Shown here: positions 49,992-59,292 of the stretch, piece after piece
How positions within the stretch are numbered: position 1 is the stretch's first letter
How the letters are laid out: each line of letters begins with the position of its first letter
Assembly: GCA_964434235.1 (NCBI GenBank)
Contig: CAYSUN010000001.1
Location: forward strand, 1 to 64,000
DNA length: 64,000 nt
Direction: 5' to 3'
DNA from: JABMRF01 sp964434235
Lineage (GTDB): Bacteria > Patescibacteriota > Patescibacteriia > UBA11705 > JABHMO01
Notes under the pieces: model-generated
Seen by the model: only the letters and a program-made list of their open reading frames with translations
Database searches by the model: none
What the model was told of the DNA's origin: nothing
Translations under genes and position numbers: made by a program

Positions 49992-52343
49992 CTATTTTGC
50001 AATATAACCTTTGTTGGTTTTGTACCAGTTAGATGTTCCAGCTCCACACTGTTTTAAATCTACAACGCCAGTAATTGCTTCAGATGGGGTAAGTGCTTTT
50101 TCACACGTTCCACCAGGTGTGAATGTTCCCTTCAGATTTACGCAGGTTTCAGGACTTGTTTTTATGCCGTTTTCGGGATTTGTCAATCCTAGGGAATAAG
50201 CAATTAAATCGCTTTTGCAACAACCAGATTCGCCTGCATCTAAATTATCTTCGGGGAAAAACACAATGTTTGCAACTGTTCCTGATCCTCCGCCATGGAC
50301 ACATTGATTTGTTGATCCTGCATTTGATGAAATTGGATTTAAGTTTTCGATGGTGCCATTTCCATTACTAACACATTTACTCATTAAATCATTTTGCTTA
50401 TATGTGTCTTTGTTGGCTTTAGGACAACCTGTTGCAGCACATTCTGATGACCAGCCTGTGTTTGATTCAACTATTTTTCCTTCGCCTAGTGAAATAAATA
50501 CATGTTGAAGTGTGCCACCGTTACATCGGAACATTGCTCCGGCCGGAAGTAGACTTGGATATTTTGATGCAGCCCCACCACCAACAATAAGAGCTTTCCA
50601 TCTTAAGTCAGTTAGTTGAGGTCCTAAGGCTCCAATACAAGTAGCGCCTGGTAGTTTGCAACCAGAGTTTTTTAAAATTCTTGAAGATATTTTAGCACAA
50701 CTATTTGGCGCTGTGAGGAAGTCTTTTGCATTAGCCCAAGCAGTACCAACATTTTTTATGTCAGTTGAAGTGCATTTCAAAAGTGAATTGTAGCAACCTG
50801 TACCACTATTGAATTTAGAGTAATCTGGAAATTTGGATGCATCCGCTTCTGGACATTCCCCAGTTGAAGGATCAAAGTTGGGTGGGTTGTAAGCGCTATC
50901 ATCTGCCGTTGTTAAATTAGCTGCTATTCCATATTCACCTGGTTTATAAAAATAGGTAGAATCTGCTATTCCGCAATCATCCCAGATGTCTTGAGCAGAG
51001 GCTGTTTTTAGACCTCGGTGAACTGGATCATTTATACCATATACTCCTCCAGAATAACTGGTTAAAACTATGTAATGACCATTTTTAGTGAATTTGCACT
51101 TTGGATGATCTCTTCCAATTGACCTAATTATAACTGGAATTCCTTTTGAAAGTAATTCAATAAGTTTTGGGTCATCTTTTGGTCTGTTCCAAACAGATTC
51201 TGATTTTAGTCCGTTTGCAGTAGCCAATTCTGCCATCCCTTTGTCATCAAAACCACAACAAGTCTGAGCTTTGCTTCCAGAAACAGAGCCAGCTGGTGCG
51301 CGGATGCCATTTAGCTGTATCCATTTAGCAACGTCAGGTGGAGTAACACTAATTCCATAATAGTTCAAAACCATTGCAGATGAAGTTAGTCCACAGCCAG
51401 AAGATTGAATCACGTTAGTGTTGGGAGTGCCACCAGTGCTATTTGTCATTTTTGAATTTTTACAAAATTCTACAAAATTATTTGCGCCCCATGGGTTTTT
51501 ACTACACCACGCTGAATCTTTGACATTTGGATTGTTACAAAGTTCAGAAACTTTGTAAGTCTTTTCTAGCCATTCACAGTAATTTACATCAGTTTTAGGA
51601 TATTTGTCATTTTTAAATTTACAAGAAAAAATACCAAATTGAGGTGGGTTAGAAATGCCTGGCATTTCCATTTTGTAACCCGCAGTACCACAGGCGACCG
51701 CATATTTACCTAGGCCAGGAACTTCAACCTTACCATTTTGATAACTGCAATTATTGCCAGTTAGAGGATAACATGCCCATTGTATGTCAGTCTGAGCATA
51801 GTAAACAACTTTTCCTGTGCCAGTTGGGGTGTTTGTTACTGGAGTATTTGCAAATTCACTTTCATTGATTACTCCATCTGAGACAGATTCAATTAGCGTT
51901 GTTTTTAGATTTACTAGATTGGGGTTTATTGTATTCAAAATAATGTTTGTGCACATGAGAATAACCAGACCGATTAAAGCACCAGATATCATTGATTTAG
52001 CTTTTTGTATTCCTGATGGATTTGCGCCTGCCAGAACATATAATAATCCACCAATCATCAAAATCAGTGTAGCCACGATTCCTCCAAAAATTATTCCATA
52101 GTTATAAATTGCAACTAAATAATCAACGATCCAATTGGTTACATATGTTTGACCAGGAGTGAATTTAATGCTATCCCAGGCATCTAGACCAGGAATTTCT
52201 ACACGAACTTTCGGAGCTGGTAGTTCAACTTCTTCCTGCACTTTTTGACTGTATGTGAGATGAAGAGGTATTAAAATGAAAACAAAAATAATAATTGTTG
52301 AAAGAATGATTTTTTTATAATATTTTTTTTTTGTTTTTGTCAT
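49992..52343 (-). CDS. VirB2-like two-helix domain fused to cysteine-peptidase domains
   Basis: 783 aa. N-terminal membrane/signal helix (~10-30), then the same two-helix domain as its neighbour (YNYGIIFGGIVATLILMIGG and NIILNTINPNLVNLKTTLIE, ~85-155). Next, a C39-like papain-fold domain (~310-475): the Cys is in SGCGLTSSAMVLNYYG, the His in GHYIVLTSYSGG and an Asp in GINDP. A second Cys-rich NlpC/P60-like or CHAP-like region (~535-690) shows ALIVGGGAASKYP and LQHVFISLGEGKIVES. It probably cuts peptide cross-links of the wall. The C-terminal ~80 residues are Gly/Cys-rich. Confidence 0.78.
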   Translation of the reverse strand: MTKTKKKYYKKIILSTIIIFVFILIPLHLTYSQKVQEEVELPAPKVRVEIPGLDAWDSIKFTPGQTYVTNWIVDYLVAIYNYGIIFGGIVATLILMIGGLLYVLAGANPSGIQKAKSMISGALIGLVILMCTNIILNTINPNLVNLKTTLIESVSDGVINESEFANTPVTNTPTGTGKVVYYAQTDIQWACYPLTGNNCSYQNGKVEVPGLGKYAVACGTAGYKMEMPGISNPPQFGIFSCKFKNDKYPKTDVNYCEWLEKTYKVSELCNNPNVKDSAWCSKNPWGANNFVEFCKNSKMTNSTGGTPNTNVIQSSGCGLTSSAMVLNYYGISVTPPDVAKWIQLNGIRAPAGSVSGSKAQTCCGFDDKGMAELATANGLKSESVWNRPKDDPKLIELLSKGIPVIIRSIGRDHPKCKFTKNGHYIVLTSYSGGVYGINDPVHRGLKTASAQDIWDDCGIADSTYFYKPGEYGIAANLTTADDSAYNPPNFDPSTGECPEADASKFPDYSKFNSGTGCYNSLLKCTSTDIKNVGTAWANAKDFLTAPNSCAKISSRILKNSGCKLPGATCIGALGPQLTDLRWKALIVGGGAASKYPSLLPAGAMFRCNGGTLQHVFISLGEGKIVESNTGWSSECAATGCPKANKDTYKQNDLMSKCVSNGNGTIENLNPISSNAGSTNQCVHGGGSGTVANIVFFPEDNLDAGESGCCKSDLIAYSLGLTNPENGIKTSPETCVNLKGTFTPGGTCEKALTPSEAITGVVDLKQCGAGTSNWYKTNKGYIAK

Positions 52344-52355
52344 TTTTGTTTTAAA

Positions 52356-53645
52356 TTATTTTAGGTTTATCAAATGTAACCCTTGTGTTGTTTTGTCAGT
52401 GTAATACAATTTTGAACCATCTTTTGAAACTTGCATTTGTTCAATTGAATATCCAACCTCTGGTTCAGCAACAAAACTTTTAACACCTGTTTGTAAATTT
52501 ATTTTGTATATATAATCAGGAATGTCATCAGCTAAAGCAGGAACTAACCCAGCGCCATAAGGTAGTTCTTTTGGTACTGCACAGTACATTTCAGTGTTTG
52601 AAGAAAAAGTACATTTGTCAGCCCAAGTGTTCAGTTTTAGACTGTAATTGTTTTGACCAATATTATTTCCTGAAGCATCCACTACATATAAAAGTGGCTT
52701 GTGATCAGAAAATTGATTTTGAACACTATAAACTAATTTGTTTCCATCTGGAGACCATTCTATTTGTGGGTCATAACCATTAAGGTTTATTGATTTGAAA
52801 TTTTCTTCATATTGACCCAAGAAAAATAGTTCACTTGTCGAAGCAGATTTGGCAGTTTTGTAACTAGCAATTATTTTGTTATTTGGTGACCATTCAGTAA
52901 TAAAATTATTTGCTTCATCACCCATGTATTCAATGTATTTTTGATTTGAACCATCAGCATTAGCCGTTCCTAAGAATTTATATTCTGGATTTGGGTTATC
53001 ATCTTTAAAAACAATTTGACTGCCAGTATTATTAAAACCAAAGTCAGTCCAATCTTTTGGTAAACTTATTTGTTTGTCGTTTTCAAAGTTGTACAGAATA
53101 TTTGAGCCATCGGGAAATTCCAAAATTGCTTTTTCTGAGTTTGGTGCCCATGTTATATTCTCAACATTTTTATAAGTTCTATTTGAGTATAATTCATGAT
53201 CTCCATAAAATGTTATTTTTTGAAAAAGTCCAGTGTTCTTATTGTAAACTATAGTGTCATTTCCATCAGGAGTTAATGCTAGACTATCAACAGTTTGAAG
53301 ACTTAAATTTGTTATGGCAGTAATACCCCCTTTCGCATATGAGTCAGCAGTTGTTTCGTAATCAATTTCTGGAGTTATTTTAATAACAGCGTTAAAATCA
53401 CTTTCCTCCGCGACTTCAGCTTGTGGAACTTCAGATTCTCCTGGAGTGAAAATTCCAGGTTGCTCACCTTGATTAGCTCCTTCTAATTGTTTGATATCAA
53501 TCTCTGTTTTTTCACCAACTTCTTCATCAATGACGATTGATTTGAAAAATAATTGGTAAATACCTAGTCCAATTAAAATACACAAAAGAATAAACGCAAA
53601 TATTAAAGCAATCTTTTTCCAGTCAAAGTTTTGTAAATTGAACAT
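52356..53645 (-). CDS. Membrane-anchored WD40/PD40-like beta-propeller protein
   Basis: 429 aa. One membrane helix (~10-32), an acidic linker, then a TolB-type propeller (~90-429) with repeated blades such as NITWAPNSEKAILEFPDGSN, ITEWSPNNKIIASYKTAKSA and QIEWSPDGNKLVYSVQNQFS. It would act outside the membrane as a binding scaffold. It lies 12 bases before the VirB2-C39 gene and 24 bases after the Cys-rich protein gene, so it is probably part of the same secretion-related operon. Confidence 0.75.
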   Translation of the reverse strand: MFNLQNFDWKKIALIFAFILLCILIGLGIYQLFFKSIVIDEEVGEKTEIDIKQLEGANQGEQPGIFTPGESEVPQAEVAEESDFNAVIKITPEIDYETTADSYAKGGITAITNLSLQTVDSLALTPDGNDTIVYNKNTGLFQKITFYGDHELYSNRTYKNVENITWAPNSEKAILEFPDGSNILYNFENDKQISLPKDWTDFGFNNTGSQIVFKDDNPNPEYKFLGTANADGSNQKYIEYMGDEANNFITEWSPNNKIIASYKTAKSASTSELFFLGQYEENFKSINLNGYDPQIEWSPDGNKLVYSVQNQFSDHKPLLYVVDASGNNIGQNNYSLKLNTWADKCTFSSNTEMYCAVPKELPYGAGLVPALADDIPDYIYKINLQTGVKSFVAEPEVGYSIEQMQVSKDGSKLYYTDKTTQGLHLINLK

Positions 53646-53669
53646 AATTTTATCTTTATTTTATGAATT

Positions 53670-55253
53670 TTAGAATAAACCTGAAATGTCGCCACTTAAA
53701 GCTTCTGCTAAAACTACTCCAGCTAAAACTGCAGCCACAATAATAATTATTACAGGTAGAATTGGACCGACACAAAATGCACAAGTAGAGCAACACATTC
53801 GGCAACCTTTGATTATTTTTATAATAACTTTAAATACTTTTCCTATTTTGCCACCAAATTTAGTAAACCACTGGGCAATACTACAACTAAATTTAAATTG
53901 TTTAGTTGGTAAACAACTGTTGAATTTTTTCATTGGATTCATTCTATCTATACAATCAGTAGCGTTTTTTCTGGCCATTGCTTTCATTTTATTGGCTTTT
54001 TGATTTGCCATTTCTTTGGCTTTTTGTTTAACGAGGTCAGCATTTTCCTTCATTGATCTTTGTCTTATGGCGTTTAACTGTAGTTGCATCTGTTTTGCCT
54101 TTTGTTGCATGGCTTTGGCTTGGGCAATCGGGGATTGTCTTTGGTTTGACTCGTTTTTGTTTTCTGATCCGCTTGGTTTGTCTTCTGGGGAAGGTGGTTC
54201 ATCTTGATTTTCGCTGTAGGGCGTAGTGCCCTCTTTTTCGGATTGTTTTTGTTTGCGAAAATCTTGTAAACTTTGATTTTGATCTTGTTGTCTTTTCTGA
54301 TCAATGGCCCGTTGTCTATCAAGTTGTCTTTTTATAGATCTTTCATGATCAGCATCACCAGTTGTTCTACCGCCAAGTGGTTCAGCATACCTAGGTTTTG
54401 CTGGTGGAGTAGGTTGTTGTTGCTGTTGTTGTTCAGAAGCTCTTTGCTGATTTACCGGGGGTGCAGAAAGATCTGGGATGTTGCCGTCAGCCATTTGAGT
54501 GGCAGCTTGATTTTGTTTGTTTTTTTCTTGATCTGAAAATTCGCCTTCAGGATTTGTTGAGGTGGATTCTGGTTCTGTTGGGTTATTGGTTTCCTGTTTT
54601 TTTGCTTCTTCATCCCCATTCTTTCCATCTTCAGATTTTAAATTGTCAGATTCTGGGTTGTCATTTTTTGGTTCTTCTGTTTGATTGTTGTTGTCAGGTT
54701 TTCTATTGTCAACAAAAGCTGGACTTGGATTACTGGCGTCGTTGTTATTATTCTTGCTATCGTCGCCGTTACCTTCTTCATCTTCTTTACTGTCGTCGTC
54801 ATCATTCTGATTTTTTGAAGTTTTTTTCTTGGCTTCGGCAAGCGCTTGGCCATCAGCTGTTTTTTTGCCTCCAGCGGTTGGCTTACCAGATTCTTGTCCT
54901 GGTATTTCGGGTTTCTTTTTTTTGGTTTTTTTCTTTTTCCTAGTATTTTCGTTACTGCTTGTAGTAGTTCGATTGTCTTGGTTCATTAAACCATTTTCAG
55001 CAGGATCTTTAGTCTCAATTTTTTGCCTTGATGATTGGGTTTGTGGAGTTAGATTTATTTCGATCTCTTTTTCTTCAGGTTCAATTTTACTGGTTATTGA
55101 GATTTCTTCTTGTTCTTCAGTTGGCGGGTTAGATTGATTATTTGATTTATTCGGAGTAATTGTTTGATTATCTAAAACAATATTAGCATTACTCGGTAAT
55201 GATTTTAGCTCTATACTTTCATTTTTATCCTTTGTTTTATTATCGTCTGCCAT
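53670..55253 (-). CDS. Large low-complexity protein with Cys-rich C-terminal membrane segment
   Basis: 527 aa. Residues 1-~350 are highly polar (Asn, Gln, Lys, Glu, Pro) with poly-Gln and Asp/Asn-rich runs and look disordered. A helical, Met/Lys/Gln-rich coiled coil spans ~370-430. The final ~100 residues carry Cys pairs (CRMCCSTCAFC) around amphipathic and membrane helices (VIKIIKGC, then PVIIIIVAAVLAGVVLAEAL). First gene of the minus-strand secretion block; the tail suggests insertion in the membrane with a long cytoplasmic tether. No family is recognised. Confidence 0.65.
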   Translation of the reverse strand: MADDNKTKDKNESIELKSLPSNANIVLDNQTITPNKSNNQSNPPTEEQEEISITSKIEPEEKEIEINLTPQTQSSRQKIETKDPAENGLMNQDNRTTTSSNENTRKKKKTKKKKPEIPGQESGKPTAGGKKTADGQALAEAKKKTSKNQNDDDDSKEDEEGNGDDSKNNNNDASNPSPAFVDNRKPDNNNQTEEPKNDNPESDNLKSEDGKNGDEEAKKQETNNPTEPESTSTNPEGEFSDQEKNKQNQAATQMADGNIPDLSAPPVNQQRASEQQQQQQPTPPAKPRYAEPLGGRTTGDADHERSIKRQLDRQRAIDQKRQQDQNQSLQDFRKQKQSEKEGTTPYSENQDEPPSPEDKPSGSENKNESNQRQSPIAQAKAMQQKAKQMQLQLNAIRQRSMKENADLVKQKAKEMANQKANKMKAMARKNATDCIDRMNPMKKFNSCLPTKQFKFSCSIAQWFTKFGGKIGKVFKVIIKIIKGCRMCCSTCAFCVGPILPVIIIIVAAVLAGVVLAEALSGDISGLF

Positions 55254-55585
55254 TTGAGAAATTTTGATAGATTAGATCGAAATTACATGAAAAATATTAA
55301 TATCTAAAATTAACAGATATTATTTTGAAATACGGTCTTTGTTTTTGTATTTTCTGTTAATATTGTATAATAATTATACTTTAGCGTCAAAAGCAAAAGT
55401 GGGTAAATACACAAGAAATCAAAAAACCAAGAAAACAAGAAAGCAAGAAAGTATGAAAGCAAATACTTAGCCTTTGTAAAGTATCTTAAGCTACCCTTTG
55501 TTTCTTAGTTTCTTATTTCTTTATTTCTTTATTTCTTTTTAACTCACTATTCATTACTTATTTACTTAACACTTAACTTAACTCT
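55254..55585. repeat. Divergent intergenic region with repeat words
   Basis: No gene. The first ~120 bases are the AT-rich leader of the minus-strand block and include a TATAAT (55366-55371, plus strand). From ~55410 come runs of AAGAAAGCAAGAAAG type, then TTTCTTTATTTCTTTATTTC and ACTTATTTACTTAACACTTA words of the same family as the other gaps. Confidence 0.55.
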
Positions 55586-56698
55586 ATGAAAAAATTTATT
55601 TTGGTTTTGATTTTATGTTTGTTGGCTATTCCAGCTGTTACTTTAGCGGGTGGATCTTCAGATGAAAATGTTTTTATTCCAAAAGAACAAGTAATTTCTG
55701 ATAATTATTTTGTTATTGGTAATACAGTTGATATTTCAGGTACATTAGAAAAAGATGCTTACATTATCGGACAAAATGTCGTAATTAGTGGAACTATTAA
55801 AGGTGATTTGATTGGCGTTGCTAACAGTTTAAGAATTGACGGAGTAGTTGAGGGTAATGTTCGATTTTTAGCTTCTGAAATGGATATCAAGGGTGAAGTT
55901 TATAAAAATATTACAGTTGCTTCTGGTAATTTAGTTGTTTTAGGCAAATTAAATCAAGATTTAATTGGAGCAGTTGGTTCTGCTGATTTACAAGGCGAAA
56001 TGTTGGGGAATGTAAATCTTGTGGCTAGCAAAGTAAATGTGGATAAAAATATTGCTGGTAATTTATCATTACGTTTAGATGAAAATGGGACAATGTCTTT
56101 TGCTGAAGAAGTGGAAATTGGAGGAAATTTAGCTTATTCTCCAATTAAAAAGGAAGTTGAGGGTTTATCTGGAGTAACGGTTGTAGGAGAAACGAAGTTA
56201 TTGAAAATAAATAAAAGTCTTAATATTAACAAAGCGTATAATTATATTTATTTATATAGTCGAATTGCTTATTTTTTATCTTTGTTGATGATAGTTTTAG
56301 TAATGTTAAGTTTCATGAAAAAATTTACTGTTCAGTTATCTTCACTTTTAGCCAAAGAACCACTTAGATGTTTTAATAAAGGTTTTTGGTTTGTAATTTT
56401 AGTTCCGCTTGTTTGTTTGCTCTTGTTGTTCACTTTGGTTGGTTTGCCATTGGCCGGGATACTTATGGCTTTGTATATTATAGTTTTTTATATTAGTAAA
56501 ATTTTTGTTGGGTTAGCAGTTGGTATGGTTGTCTTGAAACAAGATTTTACAAAAGCAAAGTTAATTTGGCCAGCAGTGTTAGGTGTATTTTTAGTTGTAA
56601 TTGGAGTTTCAATACCATTTATTGGTTTTCTGGTTAACTTATTGCTAACTTCCGCTGGGTTTGGAGCGCTTTATATAATTTTGAAAAGGGAAAAGTAA
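55586..56698 (+). CDS. Bactofilin-like surface protein with C-terminal membrane domain
   Basis: 370 aa. Signal peptide (1-21), then a right-handed beta-helix of the polymer-forming bactofilin type (~45-190), shown by repeats like VDISGTLEKDAYIIGQNVVI, SGTIKGDLIGVANSLRIDGV and VEGNVRFLASEMDIKG. Four membrane helices (~215-365) follow. In contrast to cytoplasmic bactofilins the polymer domain would be outside the membrane. It may shape or tether the envelope (inference). Repeat words flank the gene on both sides. Confidence 0.82.
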   Translation: MKKFILVLILCLLAIPAVTLAGGSSDENVFIPKEQVISDNYFVIGNTVDISGTLEKDAYIIGQNVVISGTIKGDLIGVANSLRIDGVVEGNVRFLASEMDIKGEVYKNITVASGNLVVLGKLNQDLIGAVGSADLQGEMLGNVNLVASKVNVDKNIAGNLSLRLDENGTMSFAEEVEIGGNLAYSPIKKEVEGLSGVTVVGETKLLKINKSLNINKAYNYIYLYSRIAYFLSLLMIVLVMLSFMKKFTVQLSSLLAKEPLRCFNKGFWFVILVPLVCLLLLFTLVGLPLAGILMALYIIVFYISKIFVGLAVGMVVLKQDFTKAKLIWPAVLGVFLVVIGVSIPFIGFLVNLLLTSAGFGALYIILKREK

Positions 56699-56801
56699 AA
56701 AGTAAAGAAACAAACAGTGTTAAGTATTAAGTGTTAAGTATTAAGTATTAAGTAAATTTGTAATATTCGTAGATTCGTAGCTAATTCGTAATTTGTAAAC
56801 T
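56699..56801. repeat. Short reverse-orientation repeat mosaic
   Basis: AAGTATTAAGTGTTAAGTAT and related words are the reverse complement of those at 2049-3400. TTCGTAGATTCGTAGCTAAT (56768-56787) is a further short tandem word. Confidence 0.55.
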
Positions 56802-58169
56802 ATGAACATAGATAAATCAATTTTCAAAGCTTATGACATTCGCGGAGTTTATCCTTCGCAAGTTAATAAGGAAATGGCTTATAAATTAGGCCAATCTTTT
56901 GCTGAATTTATGAAAGTAGAGCTTCAAAAAGATAATTTGAAATTAGTTGTTGGGCAAGACATGAGATTGTCGTCTTCAGAATTATTTGAAGCTTTAACTG
57001 CTGGAATAACTGATCAAGGTGTTGATGTTGTCGATATTGGTTTAGTTTCAACTCCAACCTTTTATTTCGCAGTAGCTAAATTTGGTTATGATGGTGGAAT
57101 TCAAGTTTCAGCTTCGCATAATCCTTCAGAATATAATGGATTTAAAATGGTTAGAGGCGGGGCAGTGCCGATTAGTGGAGATACTGGAATTTTGGAATTA
57201 GCCGTGTTGATGGCTGAGCAAGAGTTTGTGCCAACGGAAAATAAAGGCGTGATTGAAAAGCATGAAAATATTCTTGATGAGCATTTAGCTTATGCTTTGA
57301 CTTGGGCTGATTTGTCAAAAATTAAACCACTGAAAATTGTAATTGATTCAGCTAATGCGATGGGCGGACCATTGTTTGAAAAACTTTTTGAAAAATTGCC
57401 TTGCGAAATTATAAAATTAAATTTTGATTTAGATGGAACTTTCCCAGCTCATGAAGCAGATCCACTAAAAGATGAAAATAACAAACAATTACAAGACAAA
57501 GTTTTGGAAACCAAAGCTGATCTTGGAATTGCACTTGATGGTGATGGGGATAGAATATTTTTTATTGATAATACAGGCAAAACGATTGAGCCAGCAATTA
57601 TTAGGGGAATACTGTCACAAATATTTCTGGCCGATAACCCTGGAGCTACTATTTGCTATGATATACGGCCAGGCAAAATTACCATTGATATGATCGAAGA
57701 AGCTGGAGGTGTGCCAGTTGTCACAAGAGTTGGACATTCTTTGATAAAAGAAAAAGCTCGAGAAGTTGGAGCAGTTTTTGCCGGTGAATCAAGTGGACAT
57801 TTTTTTGTAAAAATGCCTTTTGGTATTTTTGAAATGCCAATGATTGTAACTTTAAAATTGTTAGAAAAATTTTCTCAGTCAAATAAAACAGTGGCTGAGC
57901 AAGTCGCGCCACTGTATAAATATGCTCATTCAGGTGAAATAAATTTTTCTGTTGAAGACAAAGCAGAAGTATTTAATCTTTTGGAAGAAAGATATGGAGC
58001 TAATCTGATTTATGATTTTGATGGTTTAAGTTTTGAGTGGTCTGATTGGTGGTTTAATGTTCGACCATCAAATACAGAAAATAAAGTTCGCTTGAACTTG
58101 GAAGCAATATCAGAAGATATAATGAAAGAAAAGCGTGATGAGGTCTCGGACTTTATAAAATCAGCTTAA
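56802..58169 (+). CDS. Phosphomannomutase/phosphoglucomutase
   Basis: 455 aa alpha-D-phosphohexomutase that interconverts hexose 6- and 1-phosphates for sugar-nucleotide synthesis. All four family signatures are visible: FKAYDIRGVYP (8-18), the phosphoserine loop SASHNPSEYNGFKM (~105-118), the metal loop DGDGDRIF (~246-253), the sugar loop GESSGHFF (~328-335) and the phosphate site RPSNTENKVR (~424-433). The KAYDIRGVYP start is typical of ManB/AlgC-type enzymes. It probably feeds glycan synthesis for the surface layer. Confidence 0.95.
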   Translation: MNIDKSIFKAYDIRGVYPSQVNKEMAYKLGQSFAEFMKVELQKDNLKLVVGQDMRLSSSELFEALTAGITDQGVDVVDIGLVSTPTFYFAVAKFGYDGGIQVSASHNPSEYNGFKMVRGGAVPISGDTGILELAVLMAEQEFVPTENKGVIEKHENILDEHLAYALTWADLSKIKPLKIVIDSANAMGGPLFEKLFEKLPCEIIKLNFDLDGTFPAHEADPLKDENNKQLQDKVLETKADLGIALDGDGDRIFFIDNTGKTIEPAIIRGILSQIFLADNPGATICYDIRPGKITIDMIEEAGGVPVVTRVGHSLIKEKAREVGAVFAGESSGHFFVKMPFGIFEMPMIVTLKLLEKFSQSNKTVAEQVAPLYKYAHSGEINFSVEDKAEVFNLLEERYGANLIYDFDGLSFEWSDWWFNVRPSNTENKVRLNLEAISEDIMKEKRDEVSDFIKSA

Positions 58170-58185
58170 GATATTTTTAAACGTG

Positions 58186-58215
58186 AAAAGAGGCATCCTA
58201 GTGGGGATGCCTCTT
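58186..58215 (-). terminator. Terminator of the minus-strand lipoprotein gene
   Basis: AAGAGGCATCC (58188-58198) and GGATGCCTCTT (58205-58215) form a perfect 11-bp stem. A short T-run follows only on the minus strand (TCTTTTCA), so it mainly ends the minus-strand transcript. Confidence 0.78.
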
Positions 58216-58234
58216 GCTGTTGAAGGGGGAAAAC

Positions 58235-59020
58235 CTAGCGCTTTGCCGTTTTCTTTGATTCATAGGAAAGCCTTGAACTGAGCTTTCCCCTTGTTGCCAT
58301 GGGAACAATTGCCAGAATCTTTTCCAACCGCGGATCCTCAATCGAGAAAATGTGCATTTCCTGATAAAGTGTTTCGGCGGCCGTGTCGATTCGATTGTTT
58401 TGAATCATGGCAAAAACCAATTCGTACATCCATGGGTCAGTGGAAGGGTTCCACTGTTCCAGGTCAAACAGCTCTCGCAGGTTGGAATATTCACCCTTTA
58501 CGTCGAGGAGTTTTATTCCCCTCATCGCCTTGATTTGTTCGATTCTTTTCTTGGCATACCGCATTTCCATATTCAGGGGAATCCAGCCTTGTCCAATGTA
58601 GTCAGAAATGGTCCAGAGTTGTTCTTTCTTCATCGCGTAATCGTAGAATTCCATGATGAGCTGTTGCTTCTCTTTCTTTTCAGAACTTGAAAATCCAAAG
58701 CTCAAAAACGTATGAGCCTTGGTTGGTTGACCTTCCGCCAAAAAGTTTCTGAACGTCTGCATCTTAACATTTGAAAGTAAACTGAACTTCTCATTTCTGA
58801 AGTACGTACGCAGAGTTGCGGCATGCTCAAGAATGTAGTCATTCAATTCGAAGAATGCGTCCTTCGTTCTTTCTCCTTCAATTCCGTTAATTTTCAAAGT
58901 TGCGTATTCCAATGCAAGTTCACTGCATTCTTCAAAAACTTCTTCTTGCGTTTTGAAGCAACCGGAAAAGGTTGAAATCGACACTATCGCTACAATTACC
59001 AGAACCAATGCGTTCTTCAT
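58235..59020 (-). CDS. Predicted lipoprotein, helical, unknown function
   Basis: 261 aa. Signal peptide with a lipobox-like STFSGC (Cys 21), then an all-helical domain (~25-261) with paired helices such as KTQEEVFEECSELALEYATL and DPWMYELVFAMIQNNRIDTA, reminiscent of helical-repeat folds. The gene is less AT-rich than its surroundings, has a strong SD (AGGAG) and a near-consensus promoter, and is closed by its own terminator. It is probably an acquired unit. I do not recognise the family. Confidence 0.7.
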   Translation of the reverse strand: MKNALVLVIVAIVSISTFSGCFKTQEEVFEECSELALEYATLKINGIEGERTKDAFFELNDYILEHAATLRTYFRNEKFSLLSNVKMQTFRNFLAEGQPTKAHTFLSFGFSSSEKKEKQQLIMEFYDYAMKKEQLWTISDYIGQGWIPLNMEMRYAKKRIEQIKAMRGIKLLDVKGEYSNLRELFDLEQWNPSTDPWMYELVFAMIQNNRIDTAAETLYQEMHIFSIEDPRLEKILAIVPMATRGKLSSRLSYESKKTAKR

Positions 59021-59075
59021 GTGGGATCTCCTGTGAAAGGTTGAAAAATTATAAAATGAACTTCAAACTAATAGC

Positions 59076-59104
59076 AGTATAGCACATATTTATATTTTTG
59101 TCAA
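59076..59104 (-). promoter_or_regulatory. Near-consensus promoter of the lipoprotein gene
   Basis: On the minus strand TTGACA (59104-59099), 17 bp, TATACT (59081-59076). The leader to the ATG at 59020 is ~50 bases and ends in AGGAGA. Confidence 0.8.
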
Positions 59105-59216
59105 CAGTAGCTTGTTTTGATTATGATTGGTCTTATATAAGTAAATAAAGATAGTTGTTTATTTTATGATTATTTATGTGTAATTTTAGATTAATTTTTT
59201 GTTTATCTTATCGATA

Positions 59217-59245
59217 TTGACATAATATAAAATATATGCTATAAT
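59217..59245 (+). promoter_or_regulatory. Perfect consensus sigma70 promoter
   Basis: TTGACA (59217-59222), exactly 17 bp, TATAAT (59240-59245). It is the only full consensus promoter found in the window and drives the gene at 59293; the leader carries AAGGAG. Confidence 0.88.
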
Positions 59246-59292
59246 TACAAGAATCTGTTTATTGACAATCTACTAAAAAAAAGGAGAAAATC

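Noticed and set aside
54273..55137. Several plus-strand ORFs of 80-160 aa
   Set aside because: They are shadows of the low-complexity minus-strand gene 53670-55253; their Leu/Phe/Cys/Tyr-rich composition is what its antisense would give.
58291..58690. Plus-strand ORFs of 64-112 aa
   Set aside because: They overlap the lipoprotein gene on the other strand, which has the promoter, SD, signal peptide and terminator.
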